Below the pieces are notes generated by a model that saw only the letters and a list, made by a program, of their open reading frames with translations, had not been told where the DNA came from and searched no databases. From Prochlorococcus sp. AG-363-B11 (GTDB lineage Bacteria; Cyanobacteriota; Cyanobacteriia; PCC-6307; Cyanobiaceae): a DNA stretch of 64,000 bases. The stretch covers positions 62,001 to 126,000 of the forward strand of contig QCFE01000002.1 of assembly GCA_003278425.1 (NCBI GenBank), in the 5' to 3' direction. The position numbers were made by a program, and so were the translations under genes. Below are positions 32,091 through 43,702 of the stretch, in pieces; within the stretch, counting starts at the first letter, position 1, and each line of letters opens with the position of its first letter.

Positions 32091-33590
32091 TCAAAATTCT
32101 TTTGATTCAGCCCAGCTTCCATGTAATCCATGAGGTATTTTTATAGGTATTCTCAAGGTTGCTTGATGGCTAAGGTCTTTCGCTTTTAACACTACCAGTT
32201 CATTGGCTTGGAGTTCTCCATCCCAAATTAAGACTAATACCCATCCTTGGTCTTCTTCTTTAGAAGAGCTATGAGGGACCATGAGTGGTTCACTAACAAA
32301 GCCTCTTGGGGCAATACTCCAGGTATGGAATTCTCCATTACTCAAATCTAATTTTTTGATTGCTTGCAGAGGTCCATTGCCAGTTTCTTTTTCTGCAATA
32401 GCCATCCAACTATATTTTGCTTCAAGACCGACTTTCCTTGGATTTACCATTGCAAATTCACAGCATTGATTGCTTAATGTTGTTTCTTCTATTGAGTTTG
32501 TTAATAGATTAATTCGGCATCTTTTTAAAACCCCTTCGGGAAGTTTATTGAAGTCGATTTTCTTAAAATCTGTATTTGGTTCAATTGAAGGGAAGTCTTT
32601 ATAAAAAATGCTTTCTACAAAGACTTCATCATTTTTTTCCCATGAATTTAAATGATGAAAAACAAAACCATTTGGAGCATCAATGATTCGTGGATTTGTT
32701 TTAGAAAATATTCCATGATCTCTTGGTATTAACCAGAACTTACTTTTCTTTTTGAAGTTAGATTTTAAGCATTGCGCGGCACCTTTTTGACCTAAGAGAT
32801 ATGGGAGAGGGTTCAAATCAAGGGCATTTTGAAGAAAAATTGCCCAATTAGGGGTGATGGCAAAGTCATGGAGAAATGCAAAACCATTAAATGTATCCTT
32901 CCTGTCTGTAATCAAGCTGCCAGTACTTTCTCCTTTATTGGCAAATTCCATTAGTCTTATAGTACTTTTGGGTCCTGTTTTTAGACTAAAGGTGACCATC
33001 CTTGAGTTGTCGTTATAGTGTCCTGGATCAAAGCGAGGGTGAGCACTAAATGCTTCATTTGCTGATAGTGCCCCTTGTAAATTAGCTATTCCATTAGTTT
33101 CTAAAGTCTCGGGGTTTAAGCTATGAGGACTACCTGCTTCCCATAGGGCAAGAAGTTCTTCACCAAGTTTTATTACATTGGTATTAGCAATATTTTTCAA
33201 ACGAAGATCGAAGGCATTAGATAGACTTAAACCTGATTTTTTAGTCCCAAACACTCCTCTGTAAAGGAACTTTTCTGCTTTTTCCTCTTCTTCCCATGCT
33301 TTTGTTCTTACAAAACGATTGCTTAAGGTGACGTTCCCATCTTTGAATTGCATTGATGAAATCATTCCGTCGCCATCAAAAGGATGATGAACCCAGTCTC
33401 CTTTACGTTCTAACCTCCCTGGCCCATTTCTATAAAAAGTACCATTTAGATCTTTGGGAACTTCACCTTTAATTAATTTTAATGGGGTCTTTTTATATTC
33501 TTTGTCTACATTGCAATAGGCACTAGACCAGTCTTCTTGATTAAACCCTTCTGAATTACTGGTTTTATCGGCCTCTATTACAGGATTCAT
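32091..33590 (-). CDS. Carotenoid oxygenase (CCD/RPE65 family)
   Basis: LNGTFYRNGPGRLE, HPFDGDGMISSMQFKDGNV, HPRFDPGHYN; conserved Fe-binding His context (FLHDFAIT, HLNSWE, HGLHGSW). Confidence 0.9.
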   Translation of the reverse strand: MNPVIEADKTSNSEGFNQEDWSSAYCNVDKEYKKTPLKLIKGEVPKDLNGTFYRNGPGRLERKGDWVHHPFDGDGMISSMQFKDGNVTLSNRFVRTKAWEEEEKAEKFLYRGVFGTKKSGLSLSNAFDLRLKNIANTNVIKLGEELLALWEAGSPHSLNPETLETNGIANLQGALSANEAFSAHPRFDPGHYNDNSRMVTFSLKTGPKSTIRLMEFANKGESTGSLITDRKDTFNGFAFLHDFAITPNWAIFLQNALDLNPLPYLLGQKGAAQCLKSNFKKKSKFWLIPRDHGIFSKTNPRIIDAPNGFVFHHLNSWEKNDEVFVESIFYKDFPSIEPNTDFKKIDFNKLPEGVLKRCRINLLTNSIEETTLSNQCCEFAMVNPRKVGLEAKYSWMAIAEKETGNGPLQAIKKLDLSNGEFHTWSIAPRGFVSEPLMVPHSSSKEEDQGWVLVLIWDGELQANELVVLKAKDLSHQATLRIPIKIPHGLHGSWAESKEF

Positions 33591-33677
33591 CGTACAAATT
33601 GATGCGTCAAACCAATTGATTTTCGCGCAAATAGCATGAAAACGCGAGAGAAAATTATTTAGTGGTAGTTTTCACCG

Positions 33678-34295
33678 TTAATTGTTATTGCCTGCTTGTT
33701 CGAGAACCCCTTTGCTACTTGGTATTTCACCTAACCGTCTTGGATCAAACTCTATTGCCATTCTTAATGCTTTAGCAAATGCTTTAAAGCATGCCTCAAC
33801 TATGTGGTGGGAATTGCTTCCGTTAAGTTGCCGTATATGCAACGTTAAACCACTATTGTTTGCAATTGCTACAAAGAATTCTTTTATAAGCTCTGTGTCA
33901 TAAGTGCCAATTTTCTGAGTGGGGATATCTAATTCATAATTTATATGGGGACGACCTGAGCAATCCAAGACAACTTGAACCAGCGCTTCGTCTAATGGTG
34001 CAGTAAATTGCCCAAATCTGTAAATTCCTTTTCTGTCGCCTAAAGCTTTAGACAAGGCTTGCCCAAGAGCAATCCCAACATCTTCATTAGTATGATGATC
34101 ATCTATATGAGTGTCACCTGTTGCTAGGACTTCTAGATTTACAAGTCCATGGCTGGAAAGTTGATGAAGCATATGATCTAGAAAAGCAATCCCTGAAGAA
34201 ATGTTGCTCTTCCCAGAACCATCAAGTTCCAATCGAATTTTTACATCAGTTTCGTTTGTGACTCGATGAATTACCCCTTCCCTTTGATGATTCAT
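33678..34295 (-). CDS. hisB: Imidazoleglycerol-phosphate dehydratase
   Basis: [49 protein letters not shown]. Confidence 0.96.
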   Translation of the reverse strand: MNHQREGVIHRVTNETDVKIRLELDGSGKSNISSGIAFLDHMLHQLSSHGLVNLEVLATGDTHIDDHHTNEDVGIALGQALSKALGDRKGIYRFGQFTAPLDEALVQVVLDCSGRPHINYELDIPTQKIGTYDTELIKEFFVAIANNSGLTLHIRQLNGSNSHHIVEACFKAFAKALRMAIEFDPRRLGEIPSSKGVLEQAGNNN

Positions 34296-34339
34296 ATAAC
34301 TAAAGAACTAGCTCAACTAAACCTATGGTGGCACCAAAA

Positions 34340-35122
34340 CTACATTCCGTTAATAGAATATCCTGCATCTACGTAAATAGTTTGCCCTGAGATGCCACTT
34401 GAAAGGTCACTTAGAAGGAATGCTGCAGCATTACCAACTTCTGTTTGAGTAACAGTTCTGCGTAAGGGTGCTTTCTCTTCAACATTGTGGATCATGTCAA
34501 GTATTCCCCCAATTGCTGAACTGGCCAAAGTTCTAATAGGACCAGCACTGATTGCATTTACGCGAACTTGATTGTCTGGACCTAGCTCTGCAGATAGATA
34601 TCGAACGGATGCTTCAAGGGCTGCTTTTGCTACTCCCATAACGTTGTAATTAGGGATTGCTCTTTCTGCTCCTAAATAAGTCAATGTCACAACACCGGCC
34701 TTTTCACTAAATAGCGGCTTTGCATATTTACAAAGTGGAGCGAGTGAATATGCACTGATATCTAGAGCGCGTGCAAACCCTTCAGAGGTTGTAGCACTGT
34801 AATTGCCAATTAGCTCTTCCTTTCCTGCAAAAGCTAGACAATGTACTAGTCCATCTAATTTTCCCCATTTATGGTTTATTTCACTGAAAACTTCTTCAAT
34901 TTGAGAATTGTCTTGAACATTAAGTGGTAAAAAAAGGCTTGGTTTTAATGGTTTTGTCAATTCGCGAACTTTCCCTTCGAATCGCCCTTTCTCGTCTGGT
35001 AAATAAGTAATGCCAAGTTCAGCCCCCCCTGCGTGAAGTTGTTGAGCTATACCCCATGCAATGGAACGATTGTTAGCTATTCCTGTTACAAGGATTTTTT
35101 TGCCACTTAGATTGAGAAGCAT
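34340..35122 (-). CDS. fabI: Enoyl-[acyl-carrier-protein] reductase (NADH)
   Basis: GKKILVTGIANNRSIAWGIAQQLHAGGAELGITY, YNVMGVAKAALEASVRYLSAELG, GISGQTIYVDAGYSI. Confidence 0.96.
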   Translation of the reverse strand: MLLNLSGKKILVTGIANNRSIAWGIAQQLHAGGAELGITYLPDEKGRFEGKVRELTKPLKPSLFLPLNVQDNSQIEEVFSEINHKWGKLDGLVHCLAFAGKEELIGNYSATTSEGFARALDISAYSLAPLCKYAKPLFSEKAGVVTLTYLGAERAIPNYNVMGVAKAALEASVRYLSAELGPDNQVRVNAISAGPIRTLASSAIGGILDMIHNVEEKAPLRRTVTQTEVGNAAAFLLSDLSSGISGQTIYVDAGYSINGM

Positions 35123-35232
35123 TTTTCGAGAAATATTTAGAAGGTTTTTATAATTCTCTCTTACGGAGGGTACATTCAGCGATATAAATAAGAAACTATT
35201 TTTAGGATTTTTCGCTAAGGATCTTGTGAATT

Positions 35233-35853
35233 ATGGTTAGGACTGCATCGACAATGTTGCCTTTAGGGTCTTTGTTGCCATCATTTGATTTGCCTTTGGT
35301 TCGTAAAAACTTTAAAAGAAAGCTTGGTACTGAAAAATACTCAGATCATATTAATAACTATATGCTTGGTCAAAAACCAGTTTTGGTAATGATTCTTTGC
35401 GCGCATTGTCCATTTGTTAAACATATTGAACAGGAGTTGTCGAAGTTAGATTCTGACTTTTGTAATGATATTCAAATGCTAGCTATAGCAAGTAATTGTA
35501 TAGATACTCATCCTGAAGATAGTCCAGAATATTTGGCTAAACAAGTAGAAGAAAATGGATGGACTTTCCCTTATTTGCTTGATTCAGATCAACAATTTGC
35601 CAAGTCATTAATGGCGGCATGTACACCTGATTTCTTCCTCTTTTCTGCCTCAACTAGAGCTGAACATAAATTAATTTATCGTGGTCAAATGGATGATAGT
35701 AGACCAGGGAATGGAATCCTTCCAACTGGCTTAGATTTAAGGGCTGCTATAAATGCCACTTTGAATTCTCAATTAGTTTCAAAGGATCAAAAACCTTCAA
35801 TTGGATGCAACATTAAGTGGAGGCAAGGTTCTGAACCATCTTGGTTCTGCTGA
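35233..35853 (+). CDS. Thioredoxin-fold (AhpC/TSA-like, redoxin) protein
   Basis: LGSLLPSFDLPLV, LVMILCAHCPFVKHIEQEL (CxxC-like AHCPF), ACTPDFFLF. Confidence 0.85.
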   Translation: MVRTASTMLPLGSLLPSFDLPLVRKNFKRKLGTEKYSDHINNYMLGQKPVLVMILCAHCPFVKHIEQELSKLDSDFCNDIQMLAIASNCIDTHPEDSPEYLAKQVEENGWTFPYLLDSDQQFAKSLMAACTPDFFLFSASTRAEHKLIYRGQMDDSRPGNGILPTGLDLRAAINATLNSQLVSKDQKPSIGCNIKWRQGSEPSWFC

Positions 35854-35915
35854 AATGCAAATCAAGATAATTTAAGACTAGATAGGTAGTTACTTAAAGC
35901 TTTAAGCTGCCGTCT

Positions 35916-37115
35916 ATGCAGGTACCTCCTTTTAGTCTGAACAAACAATTGTCCGAAATTGGACAAGAAATTAATGACGCTGTTTGGAAAGTGATTAACA
36001 GTGGCCATTTTATAGGTGGGGAGGAAGTTGAAAACTTTGAGAAATCCTTTGCAGAAGCTTGTAATACTCGTTATTCAATTGGATGCAATAGCGGAACTGA
36101 TGCATTGGTGCTTGCCCTTAGAGCTCTAGATATTGGCCCAGGAGATGAAGTTATAACTTCATCTTTTAGTTTCTTTGCTACGGCTGAAGCTATCAGTAGT
36201 GTTGGGGCAAAACCTGTTTTTGTTGATGTAGACCCAAGTAACTATCTATTAGATTTAAATTTAATTGGACAAGCAATTAACTCTTCTACAAAAGCAATCC
36301 TTCCAGTCCATCTTTTTGGTTGCCCAATAGATATGACTCAATTAGTTTCGCTAGCTAAGCAAAATGGATTAAAAGTTATAGAAGATTGCGCTCAAGCTGC
36401 AGGTTCGAGGTGGGATGGTAAGTCTGTTGGGAGTTTGGGAGATGTTGGATGTTTTAGTTTCTTCCCGACGAAGAACTTAGGTGCTGCTGGAGATGCAGGC
36501 GCAGTCACAACAAATGATCATGATTTAGCTCAACGTATTAGACAGCTTGCTGTGCATGGAATGCCTCGGAGATATTTTCATACAGAAGTCGGATACAATA
36601 GCCGACTCGATTCAATTCAGGCTGCAATCCTTAATGTTAAATTGCCCCTTTTACCTAATTGGATAAGGAAGAGGCAGCAGATTGCTAAAAATTACCATGA
36701 TTTATTAGACGGATTACCAGGATTAGAATTGCCTCAGTCTTCTATAGCAAATGCTCAGCTTCACTCATGGAATCAATATGTAATTAGAGTAAAAGATTGC
36801 CTTGATATTGATGAAAAAGAACGGAGAAATAGTGCACAAATAAATAAAAATGCATGCTTTAATTCACAAAATAGTAAAGACAGAGACTGGCTTAAGGATG
36901 GCCTTGAGGCTAAGGGTGTTAGCACAATTATTTATTACCCTATACCAATACATCTTCAGCCTGCATATAAAGAATTTGGGTATGATTCAAGACTTCTATC
37001 AAATACTGAGAGATTGTGTAGTCAAGTTCTAAGCTTGCCAATATTCCCTGAGCTAAATATAGAAGAACAAGAGTATGTTGCAAATTCAATTAGACAATTA
37101 GTAGAAAGTAAATAA
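35916..37115 (+). CDS. DegT/DnrJ/EryC1/StrS aminotransferase family
   Basis: GCNSGTDALVLALRALDIGPGDEVITSSFSFFATAEAI, FFPTKNLGAAGDAGAV (PLP lysine). Confidence 0.93.
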   Translation: MQVPPFSLNKQLSEIGQEINDAVWKVINSGHFIGGEEVENFEKSFAEACNTRYSIGCNSGTDALVLALRALDIGPGDEVITSSFSFFATAEAISSVGAKPVFVDVDPSNYLLDLNLIGQAINSSTKAILPVHLFGCPIDMTQLVSLAKQNGLKVIEDCAQAAGSRWDGKSVGSLGDVGCFSFFPTKNLGAAGDAGAVTTNDHDLAQRIRQLAVHGMPRRYFHTEVGYNSRLDSIQAAILNVKLPLLPNWIRKRQQIAKNYHDLLDGLPGLELPQSSIANAQLHSWNQYVIRVKDCLDIDEKERRNSAQINKNACFNSQNSKDRDWLKDGLEAKGVSTIIYYPIPIHLQPAYKEFGYDSRLLSNTERLCSQVLSLPIFPELNIEEQEYVANSIRQLVESK

Positions 37116-37145
37116 TTAATCAAAACTTTATCTTTTATAGATTGC

Positions 37146-37706
37146 TTAATTTTTTAGAAACTGACAGGCTCGATACCATGCTGTAACGCTTTTGCCGTCA
37201 AGAGCTTCGTTGCCATTTTTAATGGCATTCTCAAGCTCCTGAGGTGACATTTCTAGCACTTCGATGTCTTCATCTTCATCGCCTGCTGGCTGGCTCCTCA
37301 AATGTTGAATTCCTCGGGCTAGAAATAAATGAATGATTTCATCTGAATACCCAGGGCAAGGAAGCATCACTCCTAATGGGTCCCATTGAGTTGCTTTGTG
37401 ACCAGTTTCTTCCTGTAATTCTCTCTTGATTGATCCTAGAGGATCTTCGTTTTTTTCGAGGGTACCTGCTGGAAATTCCAATATTCTTCTCGAGACGGCA
37501 AATCTGTATTGTCTTAAAATAATTATGTTCCCATTTTCTTTTATGGGAACTGCTAAGGCTGCTCCAGGATGATGAATGACTCCAAATGTCCCTGCAACAC
37601 CTATAGGCAGTTGCAATTTCTTAATCTCGAAACTGATTTTTTTGACATTGACTGATTGAATTTTTTCTAGAATTTTAGAGGGCTCTATTGGTGATAATGG
37701 AGGCAT
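37146..37706 (-). CDS. NUDIX hydrolase (ADP-ribose pyrophosphatase-like)
   Basis: EFPAGTLEKNEDPLGSIKRELQEETGHKA fits the Nudix box. Confidence 0.92.
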   Translation of the reverse strand: MPPLSPIEPSKILEKIQSVNVKKISFEIKKLQLPIGVAGTFGVIHHPGAALAVPIKENGNIIILRQYRFAVSRRILEFPAGTLEKNEDPLGSIKRELQEETGHKATQWDPLGVMLPCPGYSDEIIHLFLARGIQHLRSQPAGDEDEDIEVLEMSPQELENAIKNGNEALDGKSVTAWYRACQFLKN

Positions 37707-37772
37707 AGGAAACCTGAGCTATAAAAAATCATGAGTCTATTACCATTATCTTAATTTGGTTTTGATTTATAC

Positions 37773-38354
37773 TTACTCATTCCACCCTTGTTGAGGAAGT
37801 ATTTGAATTGGTGTATCTTGCTCTCTCTTAAGCGTTTCAGCAAGAGGGATTACAACGAAATTTCTTTGTATTGCACGAGGATGAGGGAGTGTGAGCTCTG
37901 AACTGTTTATTTGAAGATCTCCCCAAGCTAGGAGGTCAATATCTAGAGATCTGGGACCCCACTTTACAGATTTGATACTTCTATCTCTCCCAAAATCTTT
38001 TTCTATTAATAAGAATCTGTTTAGGAGGTTTTTGGCTAATTCGAATGAAGGTGGTATCTCTAATAAATTGCCTCCATTAACAATTAATGCAGCATTCACA
38101 AATACTGGTTGCCCTTTAGGCCCCCCTATTGGCTTTGTTTTATACAAAGAGGACCAGAGAAAAACAATTCCTAAATCCATAGAAAGCTTTCTGCCATGGC
38201 CTTTGAAATATGAAGTAATCCATTCATTAATAGCTTTTTCTATCAGAGGTCTGGCAATAATAAGTGTTGTCTCAGGCGATCCTGCAGGACTATTCAGATT
38301 TGCTCCTAATCCGATTGTCAGAGTTTGAGGTATTGAATTGTTAATTGAAGACAT
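37773..38354 (-). CDS. folK: HPPK (2-amino-4-hydroxy-6-hydroxymethyldihydropteridine diphosphokinase)
   Basis: TIGLGANLNSPAG, KWGPRSLDIDLLAWGD, LPHPRAIQRNFVVIPLAE. Confidence 0.95.
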   Translation of the reverse strand: MSSINNSIPQTLTIGLGANLNSPAGSPETTLIIARPLIEKAINEWITSYFKGHGRKLSMDLGIVFLWSSLYKTKPIGGPKGQPVFVNAALIVNGGNLLEIPPSFELAKNLLNRFLLIEKDFGRDRSIKSVKWGPRSLDIDLLAWGDLQINSSELTLPHPRAIQRNFVVIPLAETLKREQDTPIQILPQQGWNE

Positions 38355-38443
38355 GCTCTAATTTTGTCAAACTGATGCGAAAATGATCTGGTTTGGAAGA
38401 TTCGCTGGTTTCTACTAGCACACAACTAAAGGGTATTAGTTAA

Positions 38444-40528
38444 ATGCTTTCTTCTCTTGATCAATTAAATAGATCTTTCCCTTTGGCTGCTGTCACTGGT
38501 CATGGGACTTTGAAGCTAGCTTTGATGCTTGCTGCAGTTGATCCAGGGTTAGGTGGAGTCATTATTGCTGGTGGGAGAGGAACAGGAAAATCAGTTTTAG
38601 CTAGAGGATTGCATGCTCTTTTGCCACCGATTGAAGTCCTTAATATTGATTGCCCAAAAGATTTTAGTGGATCTAGGCCATATGGAAGAAACCTTGATCC
38701 CAATCTTCCTCAAGAATGGGATGAGGCTACAAATAAATTAATTGAACAAAAAGAGTGTTTTCTTTCAGATAGCAATGAGCAAGCGCACCCTAGTAAAGTC
38801 ATCCAAGCTCCCTTTATCCAGGTCCCTATAGGCATCACAGAGGATCGTCTTGTTGGGTCCGTTGATGTAACGGCCTCGTTGGATAGTGGTAGTGCTGTTT
38901 TTCAACCAGGCTTGTTAGCTGAATCACATAGAGGTGTTCTTTATATAGATGAACTTAATTTGCTAGATGATGGGATTGTCAATCTTATGTTGGCTGCTGT
39001 TGGATCAGGTGAGAATTTAGTTGAACGCGAAGGCCTAAGCCTTAGACACCCTTGTCGTCCCCTCTTGATTGCTACTTATAACCCTGAGGAAGGGGCTGTT
39101 CGTGATCATTTATTAGATCGCTTTGCAATTGTTTTATCAGCTGACCAGATTGTTTCTAATGAACAAAGAGTGGAAATTACAGAATCTGCGATTGCATTTG
39201 GTCAGAGTACAGAAGCTTTTTCTAAAAAGTGGAAAGAGGCAACTGAAGCATTGTCTACGCAATTATTATTAGCGAGACAATGGCTACCTGATGTAGTCAT
39301 TAGCAAGGAGCAGATTCAATATTTGGTAAATGAAGCAATTCGAGGAGGAGTAGAGGGGCATCGTTCTGAGCTTTACGCTACTCGTGTGGCAAAAGCTCAT
39401 GCTGCTTTATCTGGACGAGATAAGGTTGATGCTGAGGACCTCCAAGTAGCTGTTCGCCTTGTCATTGCCCCTAGGGCTTTGCAGCTTCCGCCTGATGAAG
39501 AGCAAATGGAACCACCACCTCCAGAAGATCAACCACCACCACCACCTCCAGAAGAGTCGCCAGAGGATAGTAAAGATGAAGATGATACTGATTCTGACGA
39601 AGATACTCCTGATGAAGAGTCTGCGCCTCCTATTCCAGAGGAGTTCATGCTAGATCCTGAGGCTTGTGCAGTTGATCCAGATTTGTTATTATTTTCTGCT
39701 GCTAAATCAAAAAGTGGTAGCAGTGGTAGTAGGTCAGCAGTTTTTAGCGATAGTAGAGGTAGATATGTAAAACCAATTATTCCTCGTGGGCCAGTTACAA
39801 GAATTGCGGTTGATGCAACGCTAAGAGCAGCAGCCCCTTATCAAAAGGCGAGAAGGGAAAGACAACCAGAAAGGAAAGTGATTGTAGAGGAAGGTGACTT
39901 GCGTGCCAAACTTCTTCAAAAGAAAGCAGGTTCTCTGGTTATTTTTTTAGTTGATGCAAGCGGTTCAATGGCACTGAATAGGATGCAAAGTGCTAAAGGT
40001 GCTTTGATTAGATTGCTGACGGAAGCTTATGAGAGTAGGGATGAAGTGTCCCTCATTCCATTTAGAGGAGATCAGGCGGAAGTCTTGTTGCCACCTACAC
40101 GATCTATTACAGCTGCAAAACGTAGATTGGAAACAATGCCATGTGGAGGAGGATCTCCATTAGCTCATGGATTGACGCAAGCTGCAAGAGTTGGAGCAAA
40201 TGCTCTTGCTACTGGCGATCTGGGGCAGGTTGTAGTTGTTGCTATAACGGATGGGAGGGGGAATATACCTTTAAGCAAATCCTTAGGTCAACCTGAATTA
40301 GAAGGAGATGTGCAAGTTGATTTGAAGCAAGAAGTACTAGATGTTGCTTCGCGTTATCGTACCTTAGGCATAAAGTTGTTAGTAATAGATACTGAGAGAA
40401 AGTTTATAGCAAGTGGCATTGGGAAAGACCTGGCTGATGCAGCAGCTGGTAAATATGTTCAACTTCCAAAGGCAACTGATCAAGCACTTGCTTCTATTGC
40501 TATGGATGCAATTAATACAGTTAAGTAA
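38444..40528 (+). CDS. chlD: Magnesium chelatase subunit D
   Basis: AAA+ N-terminus ([29 protein letters not shown]), acidic/proline linker, VWA domain ([27 protein letters not shown]). Confidence 0.96.
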   Translation: MLSSLDQLNRSFPLAAVTGHGTLKLALMLAAVDPGLGGVIIAGGRGTGKSVLARGLHALLPPIEVLNIDCPKDFSGSRPYGRNLDPNLPQEWDEATNKLIEQKECFLSDSNEQAHPSKVIQAPFIQVPIGITEDRLVGSVDVTASLDSGSAVFQPGLLAESHRGVLYIDELNLLDDGIVNLMLAAVGSGENLVEREGLSLRHPCRPLLIATYNPEEGAVRDHLLDRFAIVLSADQIVSNEQRVEITESAIAFGQSTEAFSKKWKEATEALSTQLLLARQWLPDVVISKEQIQYLVNEAIRGGVEGHRSELYATRVAKAHAALSGRDKVDAEDLQVAVRLVIAPRALQLPPDEEQMEPPPPEDQPPPPPPEESPEDSKDEDDTDSDEDTPDEESAPPIPEEFMLDPEACAVDPDLLLFSAAKSKSGSSGSRSAVFSDSRGRYVKPIIPRGPVTRIAVDATLRAAAPYQKARRERQPERKVIVEEGDLRAKLLQKKAGSLVIFLVDASGSMALNRMQSAKGALIRLLTEAYESRDEVSLIPFRGDQAEVLLPPTRSITAAKRRLETMPCGGGSPLAHGLTQAARVGANALATGDLGQVVVVAITDGRGNIPLSKSLGQPELEGDVQVDLKQEVLDVASRYRTLGIKLLVIDTERKFIASGIGKDLADAAAGKYVQLPKATDQALASIAMDAINTVK

Positions 40529-40532
40529 ATAA

Positions 40533-41378
40533 CTACTTGTATATATCATTGAAAAGCTTGCCAACCCCGATGGCTGCATCTTTTAATGCATTTCTTAAAT
40601 CATCGTCGTTAACAATTTCATCTATTTTGTCACTTATCCTATCAATTTTTGCTGTAAAAGACTTAACAGAGCTTGTGCTTGATTTTATATCTTGAAGCAC
40701 TTCTGGGTCGTCAATTGTACTAAGAATACTATTGATATGATTTACCGATTTCTTAAGTTCTTTGATAATTGGCCTTGCTTTATATAATTCTAACTTTGAT
40801 AACCTTATTAATTCATCTAGATTTTCTTGAGTGCTATCAAATTGTTCGATAGAAGAGACCATCTTATCTATAATTTCTTTTTTCTCAGCATCATTAATGA
40901 ATTTATTGAGATCTCCAGTTAGTTTAGAAATATTGCTTAGGTCATTACCTACTATAGAATCACCTTCACAAAGAATTAGCTTCTGGATACATTCTTCTCC
41001 AGTTGGAAGCATGTTTAAATTTTTAATAGGCTCACCTTTGCTAGTTATAGAGATTTGAGCATCTCCACCTAAAAGGGAATTAGTTTCAATTTTCGCTGTG
41101 ACAGGTTTGAATAAAATAAGGTCATTACTATTAATTCTGAGTTTTGCCTGTACATCTTTTGGCGTGAAAGTGATCTTTTGTACGTTCCCTATTTGAATAC
41201 CTCGGAAGGTAACAGGAGTCCCCTCTGATAATCCTGTCGCATCAGTGAAGTTAGCTGTAATATTCCATGTTTGCCTACTGAGTTTTAATCCTTTCAACCA
41301 AAAAGTTAGCCCTGAAAAGATTACTAAACCTCCAATAAGGGAAAATCCAACAATGGCATCACGGTAGCTGCGACGCAT
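40533..41378 (-). CDS. MCE/MlaD-family lipid-transport substrate-binding protein
   Basis: N-terminal TM, then FTDATGLSEGTPVTFRGIQIGNVQKITF. Confidence 0.88.
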   Translation of the reverse strand: MRRSYRDAIVGFSLIGGLVIFSGLTFWLKGLKLSRQTWNITANFTDATGLSEGTPVTFRGIQIGNVQKITFTPKDVQAKLRINSNDLILFKPVTAKIETNSLLGGDAQISITSKGEPIKNLNMLPTGEECIQKLILCEGDSIVGNDLSNISKLTGDLNKFINDAEKKEIIDKMVSSIEQFDSTQENLDELIRLSKLELYKARPIIKELKKSVNHINSILSTIDDPEVLQDIKSSTSSVKSFTAKIDRISDKIDEIVNDDDLRNALKDAAIGVGKLFNDIYK

Positions 41379-41383
41379 AGGAA

Positions 41384-42196
41384 TTAAATTTCTTTGGGTT
41401 TCATCGGCCCTTCAAGACTACCTGTTCTGAACTGTTTAATGAAGGGGTTTTCAGTTTTTTTAAAATCTTCGATAGAGCCATCCCATTGAAATTCACCTCC
41501 ATATAACATTACAACCCTTTCTGCAGCTCTTTCAATTGTACTAAGGACATGACTAACTACGATCGAACATCCTTTGGCCAGAGTAGTTGTCTTTACTATT
41601 AGATCTTCGATTCTAGTACTAGCAACAGGGTCTAAACCTGCAGTAGGTTCATCAAAAAGCAACAGTGGCATGGACGATAAATCATTTATAGGATCATTGA
41701 TCAATGCCCTTGCAAAACTTACTCGTTTTTGCATTCCACCACTTAATTGACCTGGAAATTTCTCTGCAATATCGTAAAGACCAACTTCTTCAAGACAGGA
41801 AATAACAATTTCTTTGATTTGCTTATCACTAATATTCGAATTTTTCTTTAAAAGAAATCCTACATTCTCTTCTACGGTGAGAGAGGCTATTAGTGCTGGA
41901 TTTTGAAAAACCAAGCGAACGTCAGGAGGGATATTTTGGTCAAGACGCAAGTATTGTTGGATAATTCCAAATAATTTTAAGTCCCCACTTGATGGAAGCA
42001 ATAAGCCAGCGAGTAATCTCAATACTGTGGATTTCCCACACCCAGAAGGGCCAATTATTGCAATTCTCTCACCAGGTTTCATTGTTAGGTTGACTTTATT
42101 AAGAACAGAATTTGTTCCCCATTGCATTGACAAGTCATCCATCTCAACTACAGGAGAGATTTTGCTGGGTAAAGTTTTAGATGATAAATCTTTCAT
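41384..42196 (-). CDS. ABC transporter ATP-binding protein (MlaF-like)
   Basis: IIGPSGCGKSTVLRLLAGL Walker A, LSGGMQKRVSFARAL signature, LLLFDEPTAGLDP; adjacent to the MCE gene. Confidence 0.93.
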   Translation of the reverse strand: MKDLSSKTLPSKISPVVEMDDLSMQWGTNSVLNKVNLTMKPGERIAIIGPSGCGKSTVLRLLAGLLLPSSGDLKLFGIIQQYLRLDQNIPPDVRLVFQNPALIASLTVEENVGFLLKKNSNISDKQIKEIVISCLEEVGLYDIAEKFPGQLSGGMQKRVSFARALINDPINDLSSMPLLLFDEPTAGLDPVASTRIEDLIVKTTTLAKGCSIVVSHVLSTIERAAERVVMLYGGEFQWDGSIEDFKKTENPFIKQFRTGSLEGPMKPKEI

Positions 42197-42292
42197 ATCA
42201 ATATTTATTTTATCGGACTATAAAGTAGTGTCCTTTAGGGTTCTCTGAATTTCGACCCTTAATTGTTTTAAAGTTCCTTTTCGAGTAAGCCA

Positions 42293-43702
42293 TTGAAAGA
42301 AAAGATTCCTAGAGGGCGCAAATCTTTACGAGGGCGTAAAAAGAGCTCACAAAGAGCTCGAAGATTTGATTTGTTTGGACGATTTCAAAGAGCATTGAGT
42401 TGGCTTTTGCCCGGATTGGTTGTTAAACGGTGGATGCTTATCTCAGCTTGTGGATTGATAGTGGCTCTTTTTGGTGTGAGTATATGGGCTGATTTGAGGC
42501 CAATTTATTGGGGTATAGAGATAATGTTTTCCCTTATAGGGATGATCACCAAGTTTTTGCCTAGTAGCATTACAGGACCAATTGTATTGCTTATTGGAAT
42601 TGCACTTTTGATTTGGGGACAGAGTAGAAGTTTTAAATCAATTCAAAAGGCAGTTGCCCCAGGGAAAGATGATATTCTTATTAATGCTTTGAGAGCTAAA
42701 AGTAAGTTAAATCGTGGACCTAATATTGTTGCTATTGGAGGTGGAACAGGACTTTCGACGCTTCTTAAGGGATTAAAAAGATATAGCAATAGAATTACTG
42801 CTGTTGTCACTGTTGCTGATGATGGAGGAAGTAGCGGAATCTTAAGAAGAGAACTTGGAGTGCAACCTCCAGGGGATATTCGAAATTGTTTGGCAGCTTT
42901 ATCTACTGAAGAATCGTTGATAACCCGACTTTTCCAATATCGATTCTCTTCTGGGACAGGACTTGTAGGACATAGTTTTGGAAATCTTTTCTTGTCAGCA
43001 TTAACTTCAATTACTGGGAATCTGGAAACGGCGATTACTGCTTCAAGTCGGGTTCTTGATGTAAGAGGACAAGTGGTTCCAGCAACTAATGTTGATGTTC
43101 GTTTATGGGCAGAACTTCAGAATGGAGACCGAATTGAAGGTGAATCTGCAATAAGTGAGGTCCAGTTTCCAATTGTTCGAATTGGATGCTTCCCTGAGAA
43201 GCCTCCTGCATTGCCTAGCGCTATTGAGGCCATTGAAAATGCTGAATTGATTGTTCTAGGGCCAGGAAGTTTATATACATCTTTGCTACCGAACTTGTTG
43301 ATCCCGCAGATTGTGGAAGCAATTCAACGAAGTAAAGCGACAAAGCTTTATGTCTGTAATTTAATGACTCAACCTGGAGAAACTGATGGACTGGATGTGA
43401 CAGGACATGTAAGGGCTATTGAGGCACAACTAGCCAGCTTTGGTATTACAAAAAGGATGTTCAATATAATTATCGCTCAGAAGGATTTCCCTCCTTCAGG
43501 CTTGCTTGATTATTATCTCTCTAGAGGGGCTGAGCCAGTTAAATGTGATGCAAGTAGTCTTACTATTAAGGGTTATAAGGTTTTTAAGGCATCACTTCAA
43601 TCCTTGAGCCAAACCACTTCTTGGTCAGGCTTAAGACATGACCCTAGAAGATTATCTTTGGCTGTTATGCGTGCCTTTAAAAATGACAAAAGAGATATTT
43701 AA
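42293..43702 (+). CDS. YvcK/CofD-like protein (gluconeogenesis-factor family)
   Basis: [73 protein letters not shown]-terminal TM segments. Confidence 0.93.
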   Translation: MKEKIPRGRKSLRGRKKSSQRARRFDLFGRFQRALSWLLPGLVVKRWMLISACGLIVALFGVSIWADLRPIYWGIEIMFSLIGMITKFLPSSITGPIVLLIGIALLIWGQSRSFKSIQKAVAPGKDDILINALRAKSKLNRGPNIVAIGGGTGLSTLLKGLKRYSNRITAVVTVADDGGSSGILRRELGVQPPGDIRNCLAALSTEESLITRLFQYRFSSGTGLVGHSFGNLFLSALTSITGNLETAITASSRVLDVRGQVVPATNVDVRLWAELQNGDRIEGESAISEVQFPIVRIGCFPEKPPALPSAIEAIENAELIVLGPGSLYTSLLPNLLIPQIVEAIQRSKATKLYVCNLMTQPGETDGLDVTGHVRAIEAQLASFGITKRMFNIIIAQKDFPPSGLLDYYLSRGAEPVKCDASSLTIKGYKVFKASLQSLSQTTSWSGLRHDPRRLSLAVMRAFKNDKRDI

